Positions 1-5,780 of a stretch of DNA of 7,654 bases are shown here, one piece after another. The notes below the pieces were generated by a model, which saw nothing but the letters and a program-made list of their open reading frames with translations, ran no database searches and was not told where the DNA came from. The stretch's first letter is position 1. Each line of letters opens with the position of its first letter. Origin of the DNA: Riemerella anatipestifer_F (GTDB lineage Bacteria; Bacteroidota; Bacteroidia; Flavobacteriales; Weeksellaceae); the NCBI RefSeq assembly GCF_037861325.1, contig NZ_JAFELW010000012.1. One strand, 5' to 3'. The position numbers and the translations under genes were made by a program.

Positions 1-128
1 CAATCGTCAAATGAATGACCGTGATAATAACCAGAATAATAAGAATATTTACCCGAAATTATATTGGGATTAGTTATGTGGTCTTTGATTATTTTTCCTT
101 TAAAAGGACTTTCGAAGTAATTTTTCAT
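1..128 (-). CDS. catB: CatB-type chloramphenicol O-acetyltransferase, 5' part (runs off left edge)
   Basis: The minus strand from 128 encodes the first 42 residues of a CatB protein and continues beyond the window. It starts MKNYFESPFKGKIIKDHITN and goes on through SGKYSYYSGYYHGHSFDD, the conserved N-terminal segment of xenobiotic (chloramphenicol) acetyltransferases of the left-handed beta-helix type. These trimeric cytoplasmic enzymes acetylate chloramphenicol from acetyl-CoA. The hexapeptide repeats and the catalytic His lie outside the window. The ATG at 128 is chosen because it aligns with the family start; an upstream ATG at 138 is in another frame. It is not a copy of the catB at 1576: in the shared stretch the proteins differ at about five to six of 41 positions and the DNA differs more. 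It faces away from the other catB, across an IS remnant. Whether the gene is intact cannot be seen. Confidence 0.88.
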   Translation of the reverse strand, partial: MKNYFESPFKGKIIKDHITNPNIISGKYSYYSGYYHGHSFDD

Positions 129-244
129 TATTTAACATATTTAATTTACAATAAGAGACAATAAGGAAACGAAGAATAATACTAAACTATTCTCTTCCTA
201 TACGTTGCGTAAAGTAAATTTGCTAATCTGATAATTTCATCTGA

Positions 245-252
245 CAAAGATA
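245..252 (-). promoter_or_regulatory. Candidate Bacteroidota -7 promoter element for the left catB
   Basis: Read on the minus strand this is TATCTTTG, an exact fit to the TAnnTTTG -7 element of the primary Bacteroidota sigma factor. It lies about 115 nt before the catB start at 128. No convincing -33 TTTG is seen upstream, so this is a match to one element only. It also falls inside a 28-codon minus-strand open frame (182-268) that is not believed to be a gene. Confidence 0.35.
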
Positions 253-270
253 CTAAAAAACTACACATAA

Positions 271-285
271 CATCGGTAACCGTTG
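271..285. repeat. Short imperfect palindrome CATCGGTAACCGTTG
   Basis: CGGTAACCG is a symmetric core with one central base; the flanking CAT/TTG adds one mismatch. On the minus strand the surrounding text (a TTGTGCAAC motif, the palindrome, then TTATGTG) resembles dispersed intergenic palindromes seen in Bacteroidota genomes. That resemblance is from memory. No function is assigned. Confidence 0.3.
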
Positions 286-295
286 CACAACCCTT

Positions 296-331
296 GATTT
301 TTTGCCACCAATCCTCCAAAATCAAAAAATC
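296..331. repeat. AT-rich inverted repeat downstream of the transposase remnant
   Basis: GATTTTTTG (296-304) is the exact reverse complement of CAAAAAATC (323-331), with an 18-nt spacer. It lies 37 nt beyond the transposase stop on the minus strand, so it could mark the 3' end region of the IS. There is no T-run after the stem in either direction, so it is not called a terminator. No target duplication could be identified. Confidence 0.3.
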
Positions 332-367
332 GGCTTTCATAGAAGCGATTTAAGCGATGCTTATTTT

Positions 368-1545
368 TCAGTTCCGATACAAAATCACAAAATTCGGATG
401 GCTTAAAAACGAGCTTTTGAAGTCGTGGAAAAGTGTTTTTAGATCAGTGTATATTTTCCCTTGTTGTAGGGAAACAACTTGGGCTAAAACACTCGGTTTT
501 TTCACGATAAAACGCAGGTATTTCTTCAAATTATACGTGAGTGCTGCCATCATTATGTGTTTGTTTGCCTGAGGCATTCCTCGGGAGTTGATTCGTCTCA
601 TATTGTGGTGGTTGATGAGTGTGCCCAGAACGGGTTCTACCGTACTGCTCCGCCTTTTGACCAACCTGCGATGGTAGGCTTTGTTTTGGGTGAGTTTTTC
701 GTGCATTTTATCATAAAGGGGCTTGTGGATACTGTCTTCAATCTTTTTGAACTTGGTTACCTTGCCGCAACATGCCGCCCTGAGTGGACACTTTCCGCAA
801 TCCTTTTCGCTGCTGCGATAGCTCTTCTTTTGATAGCCTTTACTGTCAGTTAAAATTCGCTTGAAAGACAAATAAGCTTTATTGCCACCCTCTTTGATAC
901 ATTCGTAACGGTTCTCTTTTTCGTTGAAAACAAAACCTTCTCGCTCAGGTTTGTATTGTCCGAAATTGGGTATCCAAGCATCCAGATTCTTATCCTCACA
1001 ATATTGCAAACTCTCGCCACTGCTGTAACCTGCATCGGCAAGCACCTCTTCTGTCTCTATATCGTTTTTTGCTAAGTTTTCAATGGTTTGATTCATAATC
1101 TCCGAGAAAATCGCACTGTCCTTACTGCCTGCCGTAGAGGCACAAGCACCCGTAATCACGTGGTGGGCATCATCAACCGCCAATTGACCTGCGTAATTTA
1201 ATTGGCGTGGTTTACCGGGTTTGGTCGAGATTTTGGCATCCGGGTCGGTTGGAGAATAGTGCGTGTGGTTACTCAGGTATTTGGGGCGAATTTCCTCCCC
1301 ATCTTCATCCAAACGAGTACTTTTAACATTCCCAGGCATCTTTTTGTATGCTTCTTTTTTCCAATTGTGATGATGTTCTACGAGTTTCTTTCTGGTTGAT
1401 GTTACCTTAAAATCGCTATTTTCTTCCAGTTCGCTTACGTAAGCAGAAGCATCTTCCAAAACTTCTTTCTCCACCAAAGAATCCATACTCGCATTGGCTT
1501 TGATAAAAGCACTGTCAAGGCAATAGATGTTGCCCTGACATTCTA
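368..1545 (-). pseudogene. IS1182-like DDE transposase, N-terminally truncated
   Basis: The minus strand encodes about 390 residues of an IS1182-group transposase ending at the TGA at 370-368. The first ATG (1486) gives 372 aa, but homologous-looking sequence continues upstream of it as GNIYCLDSAFIKANAS to about 1545. That stretch contains the likely first catalytic Asp (codon at 1516-1514), in the family's DSAF-x-KANAS motif. Counting from the 1486 ATG, the second Asp is D151 in ADAGYSSGES and the Glu is E284 in STVEPVLG; a Cys-rich insert (C230, C233, C239, C240) lies between them. The N-terminal HTH/DUF772 part (about 120-150 residues in full-length members) is missing, cut where the catB upstream sequence begins. 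No start region or left terminal repeat survives, so this is a dead element. The family is clear; the specific IS name is not. Confidence 0.88.
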
Positions 1546-1575
1546 TTGAATTATTTAATAATAAATGCTAAAAAG

Positions 1576-2235
1576 ATGAATTTTTTCGATAGCCCATTTA
1601 AGGGCAAAATAATTAGAGACCATATTACCAACCCCAATATCACGGCTGGGAAATATTCCTACTATTCCGGTTATTATCATGGACATTCTTTTGATGACTG
1701 CGCTCGCTATTTATTTCCAGATAGAGATGACGTTGATAAATTGGTCATAGGTTCATTCTGTTCCATAGGTAGCGGTGCAAGTTTTATAATGGCGGGCAAT
1801 CAAGGGCATCGACATAATTGGATATCCAGTTTTCCCTTTTTTTATATGCCGGAGATTGAAGCATTCAATAAAGCAATTAACGGATTTGAAAACGCGGGCG
1901 ATACAGTTGTCGGTAATGATGTTTGGATAGGGAGCGAGGCAATGATTATGCCGGGAGTGAAGATCGGTGACGGGGCGGTAATCGGTAGTAGGTCATTAGT
2001 CACCAAAGATGTTGCCCCTTACACTATTGTCGGCGGAAACCCTGCAAAACCGATTAAAAAAAGGTTTTCGGACGAAGAGATTCAGATCCTGTTAGATATC
2101 AAGTGGTGGGATTGGGATGAAGACATATTGACCGAAGCGATACCTTTAATTTGTTCAGGCAACATACAGTCTCTTTTCGATTTTTACAACCAAGTTGTAA
2201 AAATCGAAAAGAGAGATTTCCCGTATTGTTTTTGA
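1576..2235 (+). CDS. catB: CatB-type chloramphenicol O-acetyltransferase (xenobiotic acetyltransferase)
   Basis: This is a 219-residue left-handed beta-helix acetyltransferase that transfers acetyl from acetyl-CoA to chloramphenicol, as a cytoplasmic trimer. Family signatures: MNFFDSPFKG at the N-terminus, YYSGYYHGHSFDDCARYLFPDRDDVDKL (residues 29-56), the catalytic-His loop NQGHRHNW (H78), hexapeptide repeats at roughly 57-72 and 110-155 (GNDVWIGSEAMIMPGVKIG), and NPAKPIKKRF before a C-terminal helix region. A TTG at 1546 would add ten residues, but the ATG at 1576 matches the family start. Only about 30 bp separate it from the truncated transposase, so the native promoter may be lost; none was found. 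The last codons form a perfect inverted repeat (2170-2214), and the tail from VVKIEKR onward looks unlike the usual CatB end. A strong terminator follows. The alternative reading is another XAT such as Vat, but the sequence is closer to CatB. Confidence 0.9.
   Translation: MNFFDSPFKGKIIRDHITNPNITAGKYSYYSGYYHGHSFDDCARYLFPDRDDVDKLVIGSFCSIGSGASFIMAGNQGHRHNWISSFPFFYMPEIEAFNKAINGFENAGDTVVGNDVWIGSEAMIMPGVKIGDGAVIGSRSLVTKDVAPYTIVGGNPAKPIKKRFSDEEIQILLDIKWWDWDEDILTEAIPLICSGNIQSLFDFYNQVVKIEKRDFPYCF
2170..2214. repeat. Perfect 21-bp inverted repeat with 3-nt loop at the 3' end of catB
   Basis: Bases 2170-2190 are the exact reverse complement of 2194-2214, separated by CAA. The arms fall exactly on codon boundaries: the left arm encodes SLFDFYN (199-205), the loop Q206 and the right arm VVKIEKR (207-213). 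No T-run follows and translation reads through it, so it is not an ordinary terminator. A near-copy of the right-arm end, AAAAATC-A-AAAAGAGAGA, occurs at 2336-2353 with one mismatch to 2199-2216. Confidence 0.95.
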
Positions 2236-2254
2236 CTTATATGTAACAACTGCG

Positions 2255-2291
2255 AAAAGCCTTTCAGTTTTATTGCTGAAAGGCTTTTTTT
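2255..2291 (+). terminator. Rho-independent terminator of catB
   Basis: AAAAGCCTTTCAG (2255-2267) pairs perfectly with CTGAAAGGCTTTT (2276-2288) around the loop TTTTATTG, giving a 13-bp stem that runs into seven T residues (2285-2291). It starts 20 nt after the catB stop. The A-rich 5' arm could make it active in the opposite direction as well. It should insulate floR from catB transcription. Confidence 0.92.
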
Positions 2292-2376
2292 AATGTAGAA
2301 TTTGAAAAGGAGTATTTGAATAAAGAAATCATTACAAAAATCAAAAAGAGAGAAGTACGAGCAAAATTTTTAAGAT

Positions 2377-2396
2377 TATCTACCTATTAGTAGATA
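2377..2396. promoter_or_regulatory. Operator-like palindrome in the floR promoter, probably for a TetR-family repressor
   Basis: TATCTAC (2377-2383) and GTAGATA (2390-2396) are exact inverted repeats with a 6-nt spacer; a second, imperfect symmetry (ACCTATT/AGTAGAT, five of seven) shares the same bases. The site occupies the -33 region of the promoter at 2405, where a bound repressor would block RNA polymerase. The following codons look like the start of a TetR gene, which commonly represses itself through such a palindrome. The symmetry is seen; the TetR assignment is inference. Confidence 0.5.
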
Positions 2397-2404
2397 GAAA
2401 TTTA

Positions 2405-2412
2405 TATCTTTG
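2405..2412 (+). promoter_or_regulatory. Bacteroidota -7 promoter element driving floR
   Basis: TATCTTTG matches TAnnTTTG exactly. Its end lies four bases before the ATG at 2417, so a start site about seven bases downstream of the element's centre would fall at or next to the ATG, giving a leaderless or nearly leaderless message. There is no clear -33 TTTG; that position is taken by the palindrome at 2377-2396. Confidence 0.6.
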
Positions 2413-2416
2413 CTTT

Positions 2417-3658
2417 ATGGAAACAAAAGAAAAAATAGTAACCGAAGCCACCACACGCCCCGCGTGGGCCTATACGCTGCCGGCAGCACTGCTGCTGATG
2501 GCTCCTTTCGACATCCTCGCTTCACTGGCGATGGATATTTATCTCCCTGTCGTTCCAGCGATGCCCGGCATCCTGAACACGACGCCCGCTATGATCCAAC
2601 TCACGTTGAGCCTCTATATGGTGATGCTCGGCGTGGGCCAGGTGATTTTTGGTCCGCTCTCAGACAGAATCGGGCGACGTCCAATTCTACTTGCGGGCGC
2701 AACGGCTTTCGTCATTGCGTCTCTGGGAGCAGCTTGGTCTTCAACTGCACCGGCCTTTGTCGCTTTCCGTCTACTTCAAGCAGTGGGCGCGTCGGCCATG
2801 CTGGTGGCGACGTTCGCGACGGTTCGCGACGTTTATGCCAACCGTCCTGAGGGTGTCGTCATCTACGGCCTTTTCAGTTCGATACTGGCGTTCGTGCCTG
2901 CGCTCGGCCCTATCGCCGGAGCATTGATCGGCGAGTTCTTGGGATGGCAGGCGATATTCATTACTTTGGCTATACTGGCGATGCTCGCACTCCTAAATGC
3001 GGGTTTCAGGTGGCACGAAACCCGCCCTCTGGATCAAGTCAAGACGCGCCGATCTGTCTTGCCGATCTTCGCGAGTCCGGCTTTTTGGGTTTACACTGTC
3101 GGCTTTAGCGCCGGTATAGGCACCTTCTTCGTCTTCTTCTCGACGGCTCCCCGTGTGCTCATAGGCCAAGCGGAATATTCCGAGATCGGATTCAGCTTTG
3201 CCTTCGCCACTGTCGCGCTTGTAATGATCGTGACAACCCGTTTCGCGAAGTCCTTTGTCGCCAGATGGGGCATCGCAGGATGCGTGGCGCGTGGGATGGC
3301 GTTGCTTGTTTGCGGAGCGGTCCTGTTGGGGATCGGCGAACTTTACGGCTCGCCGTCATTCCTCACCTTCATCCTACCGATGTGGGTTGTCGCGGTCGGT
3401 ATTGTCTTCACGGTGTCCGTTACCGCGAACGGCGCTTTGGCAGAGTTCGACGACATCGCGGGATCAGCGGTCGCGTTCTACTTCTGCGTTCAAAGCCTGA
3501 TAGTCAGCATTGTCGGGACATTGGCGGTGGCACTTTTAAACGGTGACACAGCGTGGCCCGTGATCTGTTACGCCACGGCGATGGCGGTACTGGTTTCGTT
3601 GGGGCTGGTGCTCCTTCGGCTCCGTGGGGCTGCCACCGAGAAGTCGCCAGTCGTCTAA
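2417..3658 (+). CDS. floR: FloR chloramphenicol/florfenicol exporter (MFS, DHA1 group) with a replaced N-terminus
   Basis: FloR is an inner-membrane proton-driven drug antiporter that exports chloramphenicol and florfenicol. From residue 12 (TTRPAWAYTLPAALLLMAPF) the protein follows the FloR sequence to its usual end RLRGAATEKSPVV. It has 12 predicted membrane segments, the first-helix motif LAMDIYLPVVPAMP (D40) and the loop motif GPLSDRIGRRP (79-89). Known FloR is 404 aa and starts MTTTRPAW; here it is 413 aa because the first two residues are replaced by METKEKIVTEA. Those 11 codons are AT-rich like the left flank, whereas the rest is GC-rich, so the join is near 2447-2450. The new leader resembles the N-terminus of TetR regulators. 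The membrane core is intact and it should be functional, expressed from the promoter at 2405. It differs at a few positions from the FloR I remember (for example SSILAF, AGIGTF), which I cannot verify. Confidence 0.96.
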   Translation: METKEKIVTEATTRPAWAYTLPAALLLMAPFDILASLAMDIYLPVVPAMPGILNTTPAMIQLTLSLYMVMLGVGQVIFGPLSDRIGRRPILLAGATAFVIASLGAAWSSTAPAFVAFRLLQAVGASAMLVATFATVRDVYANRPEGVVIYGLFSSILAFVPALGPIAGALIGEFLGWQAIFITLAILAMLALLNAGFRWHETRPLDQVKTRRSVLPIFASPAFWVYTVGFSAGIGTFFVFFSTAPRVLIGQAEYSEIGFSFAFATVALVMIVTTRFAKSFVARWGIAGCVARGMALLVCGAVLLGIGELYGSPSFLTFILPMWVVAVGIVFTVSVTANGALAEFDDIAGSAVAFYFCVQSLIVSIVGTLAVALLNGDTAWPVICYATAMAVLVSLGLVLLRLRGAATEKSPVV

Positions 3659-3669
3659 CCGACGACTGG
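3647..3669. repeat. Hairpin overlapping the floR stop codon
   Basis: CCAGTCGTC (3647-3655) and GACGACTGG (3661-3669) form a perfect 9-bp GC-rich stem with the loop TAACC, which contains the floR TAA. No T-run follows. It may protect the mRNA 3' end or weaken read-through into the lysR fragment; no function is shown. Confidence 0.7.
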
Positions 3670-3685
3670 TAGCAGGCCCGCTCCG

Positions 3686-3991
3686 ATGCGGCGCACTAAC
3701 CATCGAAACCTCGTGAATGTCGGTATCCTGTCTGGCAGGATACCGCTCATTTCCCTTGTTCAGTTCATCGCCGTCGCCGAGCATCTGAATTTTCGGCATG
3801 CGGCCAAGGCACTTGGTATCAGCCAGTCGAGCGTCAGCGCGCGTGTGAAAGCGCTGGAGGATAACCTTGGTGTCCTGCTATTTGAGCGCCATGCGCGGGG
3901 CGTTCGGCTAACAGACGCAGGCAGGCACTTCATGGAGCGTGTCACGGCGGGTGTCGATCAACTCGATCACGCAGTGAAGACCGCGGAGTGA
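3686..3991 (+). CDS. LysR-family regulator fragment (HTH domain only)
   Basis: The 101-residue frame contains the complete winged HTH of LysR-type regulators at about residues 20-82: ISLVQFIAVAEHLNFRHAAK, then ALGISQSSVSARVKALEDNL, then FERHARGVRLTDAGRHF. It stops at residue 101 where family members run to about 300, so the ligand-binding domain is absent. The 3' end is probably cut by the ISCR2 boundary. It is the usual companion between floR and ISCR2, in the same orientation, 27 bp after floR. The annotated ATG adds about 19 residues ahead of the conserved domain; a GTG at 3713 is an alternative, and a hairpin at 3721-3745 lies in this extra part. It may bind DNA without sensing a ligand, or may be non-functional. 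Confidence 0.85.
   Translation: MRRTNHRNLVNVGILSGRIPLISLVQFIAVAEHLNFRHAAKALGISQSSVSARVKALEDNLGVLLFERHARGVRLTDAGRHFMERVTAGVDQLDHAVKTAE
3721..3745. repeat. Perfect 10-bp hairpin at the start of the lysR fragment
   Basis: CGGTATCCTG (3721-3730) and CAGGATACCG (3736-3745) are exact inverted repeats around TCTGG. It sits just before the conserved HTH coding region begins. It could be a terminator-like stem without a T-run for floR, or a structure in the original leader of the LysR gene. Confidence 0.75.
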
Positions 3992-4065
3992 CGGGCACTG
4001 GCTGGCAATGTCTAGCAACGGCAGGCATTTCGGCTGAGGGTAAAAGAACTTTCCGCTAAGCGATA

Positions 4066-4085
4066 GACTGTATGTAAACACAGTA
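4066..4085 (+). promoter_or_regulatory. LexA-box-like operator upstream of the ISCR2 transposase
   Basis: CTGTATGTAAACACAG (4068-4083) fits the enterobacterial LexA consensus CTGT-N8-ACAG exactly. The 20-mer matches the TACTG(TA)5CAGTA ideal at 16 of 20 positions. It ends 17 bp before the transposase ATG and overlaps a possible -10 hexamer (TATGTA, 4071-4076). The match is seen; SOS control is inference, and would apply in a proteobacterial host with this LexA specificity rather than in Bacteroidota. Confidence 0.5.
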
Positions 4086-4102
4086 TTGCAAGGACGCGGA
4101 AC

Positions 4103-5596
4103 ATGCCTCATGTGGCGGCCAGGACGGCCAGCCGGGATCGGGATACTGGTCGTTACCAGAGCCACCGACCCGAGCAAACCCTTCTCTATCAGATCGTTGA
4201 CGAGTATTACCCGGCATTCGCTGCGCTTATGGCAGAGCAGGGAAAGGAATTGCCGGGCTATGTGCAACGGGAATTTGAAGAATTTCTCCAATGCGGGCGG
4301 CTGGAGCATGGCTTTCTACGGGTTCGCTGCGAGTCTTGCCACGCCGAGCACCTGGTCGCTTTCAGCTGTAAGCGTCGCGGTTTCTGCCCGAGCTGTGGGG
4401 CGCGGCGGATGGCCGAAAGTGCCGCCTTGCTGGTTGATGAAGTACTGCCTGAACAACCCATGCGTCAGTGGGTGTTGAGCTTCCCGTTTCAGCTGCGTTT
4501 CCTGTTTGCCAGCCGGCCCGAGATCATGGGGTGGGTGCTGGGCATCGTTTACCGCGTCATTGCCACGCACCTGGTCAAGAAAGCGGGCCATACCCACCAA
4601 GTGGCCAAGACGGGCGCGGTCACCCTGATCCAGCGTTTTGGATCGGCGCTCAATCTGAATGTTCACTTCCACATGCTGTTTCTCGACGGTGTGTATGTCG
4701 AGCAATCCCACGGCTCAGCGCGTTTCCGCTGGGTCAAGGCGCCGACCAGCCCAGAGCTCACCCAGCTGACGCACACCATCGCCCACCGGGTGGGTCGCTA
4801 TCTGGAACGGCAAGGCCTGCTGGAACGGGATGTCGAAAACAGCTATCTGGCCTCGGATGCGGTGGATGACGACCCGATGACACCCCTGCTGGGGCACTCG
4901 ATCACTTACCGTATCGCTGTCGGTTCACAGGCGGGGCGAAAGGTGTTCACTTTGCAAACTCTGCCGACCAGTGGTGATCCGTTCGGTGACGGGATTGGCA
5001 AGGTAGCCGGGTCCAGCCTGCACGCCGGCGTGGCGGCCAGGGCCGATGAACGCAAGAAGCTCGAACGGCTGTGCCGGTACATCAGCCGCCCGGCGGTATC
5101 CGAGAAGCGGCTGTCGTTAACACGAGGCGGCAACGTGCGCTACCAGCTCAAGACGCCGTACCGGGACGGCACCACGCACGTCATTTTCGAACCATTGGAT
5201 TTCATTGCAAGGCTGGCCGCCCTGGTACCGAAGCCCAGAGTCAACCTAACCCGCTTCCACGGGGTGTTCGCACCCAACAGTCGGCACCGGGCGTTGGTCA
5301 CGCCGGCAAAACGGGGCAGGGGCAACAAGGTCAGGGTGGCTGATGAACCGGCAACACCAGCACAACGGCGAGCGTCGATGACATGGGCGCAACGGCTCAA
5401 GCGTGTTTTCAATATCGACATCGAGACCTGCAGCGGCTGCGGCGGCGCCATGAAAGTCATCGCCTGCATTGAAGACCCTATAGTGATCAAGCAGATCCTT
5501 GATCACCTGAAGCACAAAGCCGAAACCAGCGGGACCAGGGCGTTACCCGAAAGCCGGGCGCCACCGGCTGAGCTGCTCCTGGGTCTGTTTGACTGA
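4103..5596 (+). CDS. rcr2: ISCR2 rolling-circle transposase (IS91 family, HUH single-Tyr)
   Basis: This 497-residue protein is a relaxase-like HUH nuclease that nicks single-stranded DNA at oriIS and drives rolling-circle transposition. A zinc-binding N-terminal region has CESC (C76, C79) and SCKRRGFCPSCGARRMAES (C89, C95, C98). The HUH motif is H188-F-H190 in LNLNVHFHMLFLDGVY. The probable catalytic tyrosine is Y326 in LCRYISRPAVSEKR. A C-terminal CSGCGG (443-448) may bind a second metal. Length and ends are those of an intact ISCR2 protein. AAGGA at 4090-4094 is a Shine-Dalgarno sequence 8 nt before the ATG, supporting this start and a proteobacterial origin. Expression in a Bacteroidota host may be poor because no TAnnTTTG element lies upstream. 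Confidence 0.95.
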   Translation: MPHVAARTASRDRDTGRYQSHRPEQTLLYQIVDEYYPAFAALMAEQGKELPGYVQREFEEFLQCGRLEHGFLRVRCESCHAEHLVAFSCKRRGFCPSCGARRMAESAALLVDEVLPEQPMRQWVLSFPFQLRFLFASRPEIMGWVLGIVYRVIATHLVKKAGHTHQVAKTGAVTLIQRFGSALNLNVHFHMLFLDGVYVEQSHGSARFRWVKAPTSPELTQLTHTIAHRVGRYLERQGLLERDVENSYLASDAVDDDPMTPLLGHSITYRIAVGSQAGRKVFTLQTLPTSGDPFGDGIGKVAGSSLHAGVAARADERKKLERLCRYISRPAVSEKRLSLTRGGNVRYQLKTPYRDGTTHVIFEPLDFIARLAALVPKPRVNLTRFHGVFAPNSRHRALVTPAKRGRGNKVRVADEPATPAQRRASMTWAQRLKRVFNIDIETCSGCGGAMKVIACIEDPIVIKQILDHLKHKAETSGTRALPESRAPPAELLLGLFD

Positions 5597-5780
5597 CGAG
5601 CCTGAAGGCCAACGATACCAATCAAAATGCTGCGTTCACAGCGCCGCGGCAGGGATCCGCCGTGCTGGTTGTCGGAAAAGGAGCCGCTAGTGGGAAAGAG
5701 GAGGGTAAATTTTCAGCGTTGCTGGCTCCCCGTCAGCCGGATTGGGTTGCATCGCAGGGGTGTCGAAAGAGTCAACTGCG

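Noticed and set aside
182..268. 28-codon minus-strand open frame (MCSFLVSLSDEIIRLANLLY...) between the left catB and the IS remnant, possibly a leader peptide for catB attenuation
   Set aside because: The candidate promoter element at 245-252 lies inside it, no ribosome site precedes it, no alternative hairpins cover the catB start, and the peptide is not recognised. It could be a gene remnant.
1500..1528. Sigma70-like TTGATA and ATAGAT with a 17-bp spacer upstream of the right catB
   Set aside because: It lies inside conserved transposase coding sequence, the host probably does not use this promoter type, and an AT-rich window yields such matches by chance.
2170..2214. Reading the catB inverted repeat as an integron attC site
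   Set aside because: attC sites have imperfect arms with extrahelical bases and conserved core triplets; this is a fully paired hairpin inside the coding region with no such core.
2316..2390. 24-codon plus-strand frame starting TTG after an AAAAGGAG sequence, ending just before the floR promoter
   Set aside because: Very short, rare start codon, A-rich low-complexity content and overlap with the operator-like palindrome; Bacteroidota rarely use Shine-Dalgarno sites.
2410..2850. 146-codon plus-strand frame overlapping the start of floR
   Set aside because: It is an alternative frame of the GC-rich floR sequence, with Arg/Ser-rich composition and no recognisable domain.
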